Shown here piece after piece: positions 53,788 through 63,800 of a stretch of DNA of 64,000 nucleotides. How positions within the stretch are numbered: position 1 is the stretch's first letter; every line of letters begins with the position of its first letter. This stretch comes from Adineta vaga. Lineage: Eukaryota; Rotifera. The stretch lies in NCBI GenBank assembly GCA_021613535.1, contig CP075494.1, positions 1,674,001 through 1,738,000 on the forward strand, in the 5' to 3' direction. The translations under genes were made by a program, and so were the position numbers. The notes under the pieces are model-generated. The model was not told the origin of the DNA and searched no databases. It saw only the letters and a program-made list of their open reading frames with translations.

Positions 53788-56330
53788 ATGATTAAGATGG
53801 CTGTTGATACTCCTGTAGATGAAGAACGACGAAATCGGCTTCCCATTGAAATCGATGAGAATAAAGAAACTGTTCAATTGATTTGGCTCAATGAGAATTC
53901 TAATGATTTGTCCGATAATTCATTCATTCATTCTATACTACTTGAACTCAACCCAGCAGTTCAATTCTATTCAGATTTCGATCGATGTATTAATTTAATT
54001 AAATCGATCAAAAATGAACAAATCTTTCTTATTGTTTCACACAATTTTGCGCAACGTATTCTGACAAAAATCTCTACTCATCGAAATCTTGTTTCTATCT
54101 TCATTTTTCCTGCTAATAATAAACAGCAGGAAGCATTAGTAGACGACTTTGATAAAGTCGTTGGTATTTTTACTGATCAAAATCATTTATTAGAATCGAT
54201 ACGAATGACAATGGATACAATTGAAGGAAAAACATTAATATTCAATCTTTTTAATCAAAAACAAAGATTTGGACGAGATTTATCAAAAGAATCAGCTTCA
54301 TTTGTTTGGCATCAGATGTTAATCTATATTCTAAGACAAATGCCACAAGATCAACAATCAAAAGATGAAATGCTCGATATATGTCGAAACTTTTATCGTT
54401 ATAATAGACGAGAATTAGAAAAAATTGAATTATTTCGATTAACTTATACAAGTGATAAAGCCATTGAATGGTATACAAAAGATTGTTTTCTATATAAATT
54501 ATTAAACAAGGCACTTCGTACAGAAGATATCGAATTACTTCATCTATTTCGATTCTTTATTATTGATTTATGCTCAGCACTTGAAAAAGAATGTCTTCAA
54601 TTAAAAAATCAAACTAATCTTATTACATATCGTGGAACACAAATTCTTAATGAACAACTTGAAATATTGAAACAAAGCGAAGGAAAAATTATTTCAATGA
54701 ATGGATTTTTCTCTACTTCTCGTGATATTAAAGTTTCACTTGTTTTCGCAGGACAAAGTCAACCAGAAGCTATTTTTCAATCAGTTCTCTTTGAAATTAA
54801 AATTGATCCATCATCAACAGCAGTAGTTTTTGCTGATATTGAACGTGAAAGTCGAATAAAAAGTGAAGAAGAAGTTCTTTTCAGTCTGAATACTGTTTTT
54901 AAAATTGAATTCGTTGGATTTGATTCAGAATTAAATATTTGGAAAATCAAATTAATTACTACAAATGAAGGTACAGAAAAAATTCAAGAATATATAAAAT
55001 CAATAGAGCAACGTCTAGATGAATATCCACCAATAATTTATTTTGGTCGACTTTTAATCAAAGATTTAGGTCAAATTAATCGTGCTGAAAAATATTTTGA
55101 AATGTTACTTAAAACACTTCCATCTAATCATGAACATATATCAGCTGTTTATAATCAAATTGGAAATATTCATGATCGGAGAGGAAATCTTAATCTAGCA
55201 TTAAAATATTTCGAATTAGCTTATCAAACTGGTCAAAAACAATTAACTCAAAATTTTCAACACTTTGCTGGTTCTCTTAATAATATTGGACGGATTCATA
55301 GAAATAAAGGAAATTTTAATCAAGCACTTAATTATTATAATCAAGCATTAGATATCGAAACGAAATATTGTTCAGATGATCATATACATAAAGCGGTTTT
55401 AATTGAAAGTATTGCAGTAATATATGCTGATAATAATCATTTTGAAAAAGCTTTTAATCTTATGGATGAATCTTTGAAGATGTTAAGACGACTTTTACCT
55501 GCACAACATCATTATATTGCTCTATGTTTTGGGTATATTGGATATATTTATGAAAAAAAGGTGATTTTAATCAAGCATTGAATTATTATTATCAATTATT
55601 GGAAATGAATGAACAATGTTTACCATCAGATCATCCTGAATTGTCGACAAATCTTAATATGATCATCGAAATTTATAAGAAAATAGGTCAAACTGAAAAA
55701 GCTTTGAATTTTTGTCGAACAACATTGGATAAACAAAGAAAAACACTTGGTGATATTCATTCTTCTATTGCTGAAACATTGATTAGTATGGGAAATATTC
55801 TTATAGAAGAAAAAGTAAATGAATCATTCAATTATTTTAAAGAAGCTTTATCAATTCTTGAACAATTAAGATCATCTGATACTCTATTAATTTCGCAATG
55901 TCTTACATGGATAAGTTGTATCTATTGGAAACGTAATATGATCGATGATGCATTACAAAATCAACTTCGAGCATTGAATCTCAATTGTCAAAAACTGTCA
56001 AACGATCATCCAAAAATTGCTAATAATCTTAGAAATATTGGTATATTTTATCGACAAATAAATGATCTATCGGGAGCACTTCGTTATTTTAATGAAAGTC
56101 TTTCGATTTATCAAGTCTATTATAGATCAGATCACGAAGATGTGAGAAGAATTCAGAAAGATATTGCTGAATTGAATAAAGATTTCGTGTTAAATATGGT
56201 AACTGATTCAACAATATTACAGTATACAAAAGAAAAGATTCCAAGAACCTTGGTCACTACTGTCATTAACGACTGTCGACGACCATATATTATCATGTAT
56301 ACAATTGAATTACACAATATTAAACTTTAA
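53788..56330 (+). pseudogene. Arginine ADP-ribosyltransferase with TPR repeats, single frameshift
   Basis: Frame 53788-55581 (597 codons) continues one frame over from about 55560 to 56330. N-terminal ~150 residues form an alpha/beta domain with 'LIWLNENSNDLSDNSFI'. Residues 180-390 are an ART domain of the R-S-E class: 'LITYRGTQI' (Arg), 'NGFFSTSRD' (Ser in STS) and 'IKSEEEVLF' (ExE), which is the signature for transfer of ADP-ribose from NAD to arginine. From residue ~405, at least eight kinesin-light-chain-like TPRs follow (LNNIGRIHRNKGNFNQALNY, 'LRNIGIFYRQINDLSGALRY'). The shift lies in a run of seven A (55553-55559) inside a TPR; one missing A explains it, so a homopolymer error or recent lesion. 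ART-TPR proteins are a large bdelloid family; targets unknown. Confidence 0.82.
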
Positions 56331-56500
56331 ATTATGAAAAACGATTGTAAAATATAACGACTCAATTGTAAATAGTGATCTTTCGCCTTTTGAAGGTTTA
56401 TTTTCGGAGAAATTTTATTATTTATATTATCTAGAAATGTAAATATCTGTATATATAAAGAAGCGTGTTTGTTTGTCTATTCTTTATGCATTTGATCCTT

Positions 56501-56612
56501 TTAGGGTATGGGTGAGGGTACTACATCTATTTGAGATTCCTACCCCACAGTCACACCCAACGTTACCCACACTCACATCCACATCCACCTTTACCCACAC
56601 CCACACCCAAAT
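56501..56612. repeat. Telomere-type element with long irregular C-arm
   Basis: G-arm TTAGGGTATGGGTGAGGGTA (56501-56520), loop CTACATCTATTTGAG, then a C-rich tract to 56612 with CCCACA and CCTTTACCCACAC units. It is preceded at 56450 by TATATATAAAGAAG and TTTGTTTGT, found also before the copy at 35043. Confidence 0.65.
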
Positions 56613-56640
56613 TTTGTTGTACAGCATTGTCTCATGAATA

Positions 56641-56690
56641 ACTCGATCGAGTTCGAAGATGAGAACGGTCGGTCGAGAAATGGCTGAGCT
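56641..56690. repeat. Dispersed repeat shared with 58152-58200
   Basis: CGATCGAGTTCGAAGATGAG and ACGGTCGGTCGAGAAATGGC here correspond to GGTCGAGTTCGAAGATGGAA and CCGATCGGTTGTACCATTGC at 58152-58191; both are followed by ...TATCGAAAAA/TATAGAAAAA and near TATATATAAAGAAG tracts. An unnamed repeat about 100 nt long, perhaps part of the same unit that carries hairpins. Confidence 0.45.
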
Positions 56691-56829
56691 ATCGAAAAAA
56701 TACTGAAAAGTCTTCAGATTATCCCTGGGGGGAATACAGCGATTTAAAAAAAGACATTTTTTTTCTCTTTCATCTATATCCGTATAGTCAGTTGTATCAG
56801 GGATAATAGATCCTCAAGTTCTATACTAT

Positions 56830-56850
56830 GGGGGGTTGGTGTGGGTGTAA
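56830..56850. repeat. Telomere-type half-site, G-rich
   Basis: GGGGGGTTGGTGTGGGTGTAA, a G-rich arm with no C-rich partner close by. Confidence 0.45.
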
Positions 56851-57048
56851 CGATTTTTGATAGAAGAGGTGCTAGCGTTGGTGGAGCTACGCTTTCCTTT
56901 ATTTCTTCATATCATATATCGTATCGTTCTCACACAAAACAGTCACTTATATACGCTTCCGGAAGAGAAAAGGACACAGGATTATAAGGGTAAAGTACAA
57001 AATAAGGACAAATATCAGCACATGTGACGCTTTTCACTGATTCGTCAC

Positions 57049-57106
57049 AGTGGGTATGGGTGTAACTGTTGTGGCCTTCTTTATCCACACCTACACCCTC
57101 AAGATG
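57049..57106. repeat. Telomere-type hairpin element
   Basis: G-arm CAGTGGGTATGGGTGTAACT (57048-57067), loop GTTGTGGCCTTCTTTAT, C-arm CCACACCTACACCCTCAAGA (57085-57104) with TGG following, the full conserved right end. Confidence 0.75.
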
Positions 57107-57328
57107 GTTCGTCTTGACCTGTGGTTGAATATGTTCTTTTATAATTCATGATGAACAAATGATTACTACATCTTTTATTCTTTGATGAGTCATAATCAGA
57201 ATTTAAAACAGTCTTTATCTTCGTACTTTGTAATATGCCCACGCTTTCTCTTTTCTTTATATAATATAACATTCTGTTAGTTTGAATTGATAAAGCGACA
57301 TATTTTTCTATTCGAGATCCTACAAAAT

Positions 57329-58017
57329 ATGACGGACAATGACGAAGCACCACCACAAGACAAATTCTTTCATTTATCGGGAAGTGGTAATGGTATATGG
57401 GAAATTAATCGACCTCAACAAGTAATTGTTGAACTTGTTAAACGAGATGTTTTTCATGGTGAAGTATTAGATATTGGTTGTGGAATTGCTGATAATGTAA
57501 TTTATATTGCTACACATGTGAACAAGATTCATATCACGGCTATGGATATGGTAATTTTTTTTTTTTCTTTTCGAAATAAATCAATTTTGTTCAGGTACCA
57601 AAAGCCATTGAAGTTGCTCGTGAAAAAGCAGAAAAAAATAATGTTAATATTCAATTTGAAATTGTTAATATCCTTGAGGATATTTCAAAGACAAATTTAA
57701 AACAAAATTCATATGATATCATTCTCGATTCAGCTACATTTCATTGTTTTTCAAATGAAGATCGTCAATCATATATGGAAAATCTACAAAAATTAATTAA
57801 ACCAGGTGGTCTTTATATTCAAATAGCTTGTTGTGAGAAAGAAACACGACCAACTAGACCACGTCGAGTAAAAAAAGCTGATTTAAATCAATTATTTTCA
57901 TCAGAAAATGGTTGGACAATTGAATCAATGGAGGATACAGTTTATGAAGCAACACCTGAGTACCAATTAGGAACAAATTTTATATCCTATCTGTCATTTA
58001 TTCGAAAAAATCTTTGA
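57329..58017 (+). CDS. Bacterial-type class I SAM methyltransferase
   Basis: Two exons, 57329-57550 and 57595-58017, with a 44-bp phase-0 intron (GTAATT..TTCAG) after 'ITAMDM'. The product is 214 residues, the size of a minimal class I methyltransferase. 'GIWEINRPQQVIVEL' is the W-x-I-x-RPQ opening seen in an actinobacterial/fungal methyltransferase group; motif I is 'VLDIGCGIADNVIYIA', motif II 'AMDMVPKAIEVAREKA', motif IV 'YDIILDSATFHCF', motif VI 'LIKPGGLYIQIACCE'. Soluble, no signal peptide. The intron falls directly after the acidic end of strand 2 and shows domestication. Start chosen because it gives the usual N-terminal length. Substrate unknown, a small molecule is likely. Confidence 0.8.
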
Positions 58018-59625
58018 AATAAACTAATAAATAGAAGACTTTTTGATCAATATTTGGAACTATTTGTGTACATGGTTAAATAAAATATTTAGATTTGCTT
58101 TGATCTTTGATAGAGAAGGAAAAGTTGTACACAGAATTATCTCATCAAGATGTCGGTCGAGTTCGAAGATGGAACCGATCGGTTGTACCATTGCCGACTT
58201 ATAGAAAAATTTCCGTATTTTCTATATATATGTAAAGAAGATATTTTGTTTGTTTGGGTCACTGTTTCGCTAGTTAGTTAATCCTTGCAATAACTACGAT
58301 CACTAAACTTTCCACGATAATTACTTAGGTATATAGAAACGTCAAATTGAGTTTGAGATCACTAGGGTGAGGATCACAAGGGGATCTGGGTGAAGTTCAC
58401 CCAAATGACTTTTGTGTTGCTTAATGTCACACTATTTTATTCAATGAGTAAAATATAATTCCTTGAAATCAATTTTCTTGTTTAGCTGGGTAAAAAATGG
58501 AGAATAATTGCTGCAACCATCAGTATAAACAATAATAAGCGTATCAAGTAGCCATTAGTAGAGCCAATAACGATAAATCCAAAATGAATAACTAATTTAA
58601 TTGTTGACCCAACGCTACAAAGAATTGAAATATTAACATTATTCTGTTGTCGATACGTATAACTAACTTGATATATGTTGGTTTTAGTTTCAGTTTTAGT
58701 TTTGCATTTTGTGTTGTTGTAAACCATAGCAAAATAATTTGAAATTAGAAGTCTATTTATATTATAGGATAACAAAGAGAATTACAAAACAGAAACATCG
58801 GCATGCTTTCCTCACGTTCTCAATCTAAGTATTTTTTAATAAAAAAAAAACGATATAAATTACTTGTAATATTGTTTGTGATTTACACCTACTTTAGTTT
58901 GGAAATAAATTAAAGACTTTTTAAAAGATATTTTAAAATATATCATGCAATTTGTGACTGAGAATATCTTCATTAAAATGATCGTTTTGGTGTCTTTTTT
59001 CCTTGTTTACTCAAAAACAGAATCAATCTTCAATAGTACGATTTAAAATTGATCATTAGTAAAGTCTTATTCAGATATTACGAAAGGTGACCATTCGATT
59101 GAAGTATAACTTTTTTTCTCTGTTCTTTCAATTAGTATATAATATTGTACATGATATTTAGTAACAAAAATAAATTTAATACAACATATTCAAGCGACTT
59201 CTTTTTTTAAAATTTAATATAACCAATTACTATTATTGGTTAATCCTTTTTTTTACTTACTTTTAAAAATAATTATGTTATAAAGGGTGTTTTATAAGTT
59301 TCGGCCCCTTTTTTGTTTTTTTTCTTGTCTTTTCATCTTCCATCGTGGGATGCTTTCCAATATAGATTATGAAAGGGCCACACACAAGCTTTCAAATGAG
59401 AAAAAAATTCATTCTATTAACAACAGCTTTACGAGAAAGCCATATTGATCAAAATTGTGAAAAATTTTCTCAACGTGCAATTTCTGCTTTTTGTACATTA
59501 TTATTGCGGAAAAACAGTTGTGTACTAATCCATACGACCACATATATCTTATATGTTCTTTTTACGGCGTTGCACTCACATGAAAGATCACGCATTGGTA
59601 GATGTGTACTAAGTAATCAACAACA
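58018..59625. other. Intergenic region, weak minus-strand membrane frame
   Basis: AT-rich. A minus-strand frame at 58482-58775 (97 codons) ends in a hydrophobic segment (LIRLLLFILMVAAIILHFL) and could be a small GPI-anchored or tail-anchored protein or the last exon of one; there is no signal peptide and no supporting splice site, so I do not list it as a gene. A plus-strand frame at 59369-59629 has no features. Confidence 0.3.
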
Positions 59626-59690
59626 TTGAGGGTGTGGGTGTGGGTGTGGATGATGCTTACAGGATATGCACTCACATCCACACCTTCTTG
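59626..59690. repeat. Telomere-type hairpin element
   Basis: Left arm TTGAGGGTGTGGGTGTGGGT (59627-59646), loop ATGATGCTTACAGGATATG, right arm ACTCACATCCACACCTTCTT (59670-59689). Left arm is consensus; right arm has several changes. Confidence 0.75.
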
Positions 59691-59874
59691 AATGTGGTTC
59701 TCATCTATATAATAACTTATTCTTGATAATGTTAGTTTAATTTTATCGAAATGTCGAATAAAATTCATATAAATAAATAAATACTAATAAAAACCGCTAT
59801 AGCTCTCCAATTTTTATTCTGAATTTTGTCCTTAAAATCTTTAAATATATGTAAGAGTAATAATGAGCAAGGTA

Positions 59875-60606
59875 TTAGAGTTTCAGCAAGTTATGATCTT
59901 GGTTATTGTCTTCTTGAATATTCTCTTTTGATTCATCACTAATCGACGCTTTTTCATGAGTGACCAAATGCAAATGAAGTTCAGGAAGAGTAATGTGAAC
60001 TGATGATATCAAATTTTCAGATTGTTCATCAATGTTACTATAGTACTATTACACATTTGAAGTAATTCAGGTGAAATCTTCCGATTTAATTCATTGATAT
60101 TAAAGAAATGTTCCTGAAATAATCAAGTTTTATTGTTTAAATCAAAACTTATATGATAGATAGAAAGTATCACCTGAACTGATGACATATCCAAGTCCAT
60201 CATAATAACATTTACTGGTTGAAAACAAAAATGATCTCGAACACGCATAAGTACATTACGAATAGTTGTCCATTCTGCAATGAAGTAAAGGATAAAAGTT
60301 TTAATTAGTTTTAATTAGAAATAAAAAAGGGTTGATAAATACCTACCCTGTACTCGAAGATATTCAGCTAGATTACGATACAATTCGATTGGATCTTCAA
60401 CAGCAATTGTGTTACCGTGCCATCGTTTATCAACACGTAATAATGGTTCATATTGCCATCTTGAGGGTGTGGGTGTGGGTTAAGAGTATAGTCTGACCCA
60501 CACCCACACCCTCAAGATGGTAAAGAATCAACTTTTGAATACAATTTTGCATTATAATAATTTTTATCAATCTTACCAAAACGGCTGTAATGATGAAACA
60601 CCATCC
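59875..60606 (-). pseudogene. Unrecognised multi-exon gene interrupted by a hairpin element
   Basis: Minus-strand coding pieces: 60521-60606 ('FHHYSRFGKIDKNYYNAKLY'), 60347-60455 ('WQYEPLLRVDKRWHGNTIA'), 60174-60274 ('VRDHFCFQPVNVIMMDLDMS') and 59875-60113 ('FFNINELNRKISPELLQM', then 'SSVHITLPELHLHLVTHE' one frame over). Introns 60275-60346 (GTAGGT..TGCAG) and 60114-60173 (GTGATA..TTCAG) are canonical and in phase. The first two pieces are separated by the 65-nt hairpin and would be contiguous in frame without it. A further frame change exists near 60020. I do not recognise the family. The intron-exon structure and codon pattern show it was a real gene. Confidence 0.5.
60456..60520. repeat. 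Perfect telomere-type hairpin inside a broken exon
   Basis: Two exactly complementary 25-nt arms, 60456-60480 and 60496-60520, around a 15-nt loop TAAGAGTATAGTCTG. The left arm reads CCATCTTGAG then GGTGTGGGTGTGGGT. This is the best copy in the window, and defines the consensus: ends CCATCTTGAG/CTCAAGATGG and two to three TGTGGG units per arm. Confidence 0.9.
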
Positions 60607-60835
60607 AATCTCACCGTTGATCATAGAATTAAAATAAATACGATCTTATATTGACTATAAAAATATATATTTAGTTTCAATACAAAGAGAAATAAATTTT
60701 CTAATGGTAGATGCATCTTTTATGACTTTTTTTAGTTTTCGTTGAAAGTAAATATTACTAAACTAATAAACGTGCTTAATAAAATACAGAATATATAATG
60801 ATAAAAGTATCATTCATTGATGTTAGTATGAAAAA

Positions 60836-63800
60836 ATGCAATTGTTTGGTATAGTCATTATTTTCTGGTGCATTGTTCTGTATGATAGTCGTATTCTTTT
60901 ATATGAAACGGAAAATATCACATCATCAACAGAAAAATTCGATTGTGTATATTTAGATGACATTTTTCGACTATTTTACGTATCAGAAATTCATTCAGGT
61001 AAAATACCGTATTGTCGACGAGCACATATCGAAGATGTTGATTTAACTGTGAATGAATGCCAGAATGAAGGAATTTTAAAATCATTTTCTCATCTCTACA
61101 AAACAAATATACATCCATCACAAGTACGTAACTGGAGATCAGGTATTGATGTAGCTGATAACTATGCTGCATATTATTATAAGAATGGTATTGATGAGCA
61201 AGATAATTTTCTCTGTCATTGTTCTTATTTAAATACATTTGGAAGATATTGCGAATATGAACTACCTGATAAAATAAATTCATTTGAAAATATTATCATT
61301 TCACAAATAGATATTAGACGACAATATGAATGGTATCATCAACTATATGGTAGTATACTTTGTTATGTCACATTGCCATGTGATTCATGTTTATTATGTC
61401 TCGATATTGGCGAGATATATGTGATGGTGAACAACAATGTCGAAATGGTTGGGATGAAGAAAATTGTGATAAACTTGAATTTAATGAATGTGAAGAAAAT
61501 GAATATCGGTGTACAAATGGTATGTGTATAGCTGAAGAATATTGGCTCAATGGTTAGGAATTATAAATAATTAAATAAAAGAATGAATGAAAATATGATC
61601 TATAATTTAGGTGAATTAGATTGTATGGATTGGAGTGATGAAAATTTTTATGTTGATCTTAATGAAGTTTATTTTTGGAAGACAGTTACAATAGATTGTG
61701 ATGAACATGTATGTCCTTCAGATGAATGGTCATGTGGAGATGGACAATGTATAGCTTGGCGAGATAGATTATTTATTCAAAATCAATTACGATTGAATAT
61801 AAATTGCCGAAATCTTCGTAATTTCAATCATATATGTGAATTAAATCATATAACAAATATGTGGACAAAACCAAATGGTTTATGTTGGACATTTGAATGG
61901 CCTTATGATGATCCTTTTTTAAGTATGGATAATAATGCACTCTCAGATGACGTTAAATGTGTTTATCTTATACGTTGTACTCTCTCGAATGGCTTAGAAA
62001 TTGATTGTTCATGTAATGGTCTCAATTGCTCACAAATTATATCAGATTTTTGTGATCCGAATATGTTTTATGCATATCCGCTACGTCCACTTATTCGTCC
62101 TTATGTTGTAATATATTATGATGTGGATAACAATTTCAAAGAAAAAATACCATATTTATTTATAAGTGGAACTATAAGATGTCGAGGATATCATGGTTTA
62201 ATCGAAGATTTAGTAGATTTTATACTGAATTTATACACATTAACAAATACTCGTTGGGATTATATACCATGTATAAATATGAATACGATTCGAAATTACA
62301 GTTCAAGTATAAAATATGATAGTAATTGTTGGAATAATTCATTGACATTCAATGGTCGTCCTTATGCATTTCATGATGGACAAACCAATTGTGGAAGTCC
62401 AGATAAGGAGATATATTCAACAAAAACTAAGCATTTTTGTACTCGAGTACGAAAACATCGATTTCAGTGTTCAACTGATCAGGAAACTTGTCTCTCTGTG
62501 CCATCATTAGGAGATCAAAGTATTCAATGTTCAAATTATTACGATGAATATTTCTTTGGAAATTATGAATTATTATCGAAAAAAACTTGTGAAAAAAACA
62601 ATCTAATTAATTGTCAAATTTTAAAAGAATATATACAAAATTCTACATGTATCTCTAATTATTCACATACAAATTATTTGCAAATGAAATCACTTCGTCA
62701 AATTTCATTTCGTTTATATTGTAATAGTATTTGGGATCAACCAGAACATACTGATGAATTATCTGAATATTGTCAATATTGGATTTGTCGTCAAGATCAA
62801 TATCAATGTCGAACAGGACAATGTATTCCATTAGATTGGGTATGTGATGGACAATGGGATTGTAATGAAATGTATTCAAATTTATCTTTTTCAAAATTTT
62901 GTAAAATAGAAAAAGAATCTCCATGTTTACTTGCAAATGTTTCTGATCCATTAAATGTAGAAAAATATCATCCATGTATATCTTATACGAAAATTGGTGA
63001 TGAAATTGAAGATTGTTATAATGCCTATGATGAAAAAAATACGAAAAATAGACCATATGTTTCTATTTGGACTATGTGGGGATATACGTATCAATGTGGT
63101 AATATGATTAGAAATCATATGGAATCCTGTACAAATCATACGGATAGATTTACAAAAATATTTACTTCATTAGAATATTATCAAAATCAAAATTGTTCCA
63201 AATCTATTGATGTAATTTGTATTAATGATAATCGTTGTATTCCAAATGGACGATGTGATGGAAAACATGATTGTTTATATGGTGAAGACGAATATTGGTG
63301 TGCTCCAAAGAATTTTCTTGAACAATATATATATCGTGCAGAGAAGATGAATTCCAAGGATATACAACCAGTTTTAAATGGACAAATATATCCAATCTTA
63401 CATAATTCTTCCATATCATTACAAATCAAATCATTAAATTCAAAAACAAAGTTTAATAATATATCTTCTTCGACATTTCGGCAGACTTTCTATTGTCCAT
63501 CAGCTTATTATGGTTCAAAATGTCAATGGTTTAGTAATCGAATTACTATTAGTACTCATCTTGATCTTAATACATGAGATTTTTCAATAAAAATTATAAC
63601 ATTATTTAAAATAAAAGTTAATTTTCTTTTTAATGAATTTCTCATTGATACTTATGATGAATTTTATTCTAATCCATCAATTGACATTCATCAATATGTT
63701 AAACATAAATTTTATTTACTTTATTCACGATCAAATCAAATGTTATTTCATAAAATAGATAGATTTTTGAATCGAACTGATATTGAAATAAATCATCCTT

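Noticed and set aside
60417-60606. The hairpin at 60456 as a normal intron of the unrecognised gene
   Set aside because: The upstream GTAAGA donor at 60576 would need phase 2, which creates TGA at the join with the only acceptor (CTCAAG|ATGG); no GT donor at the left end of the element avoids a stop.
2415-63577. TGA read as tryptophan (altered genetic code)
   Set aside because: Intact genes here use TGG for Trp throughout and end in TGA (2415, 32401), so a global reassignment does not fit.
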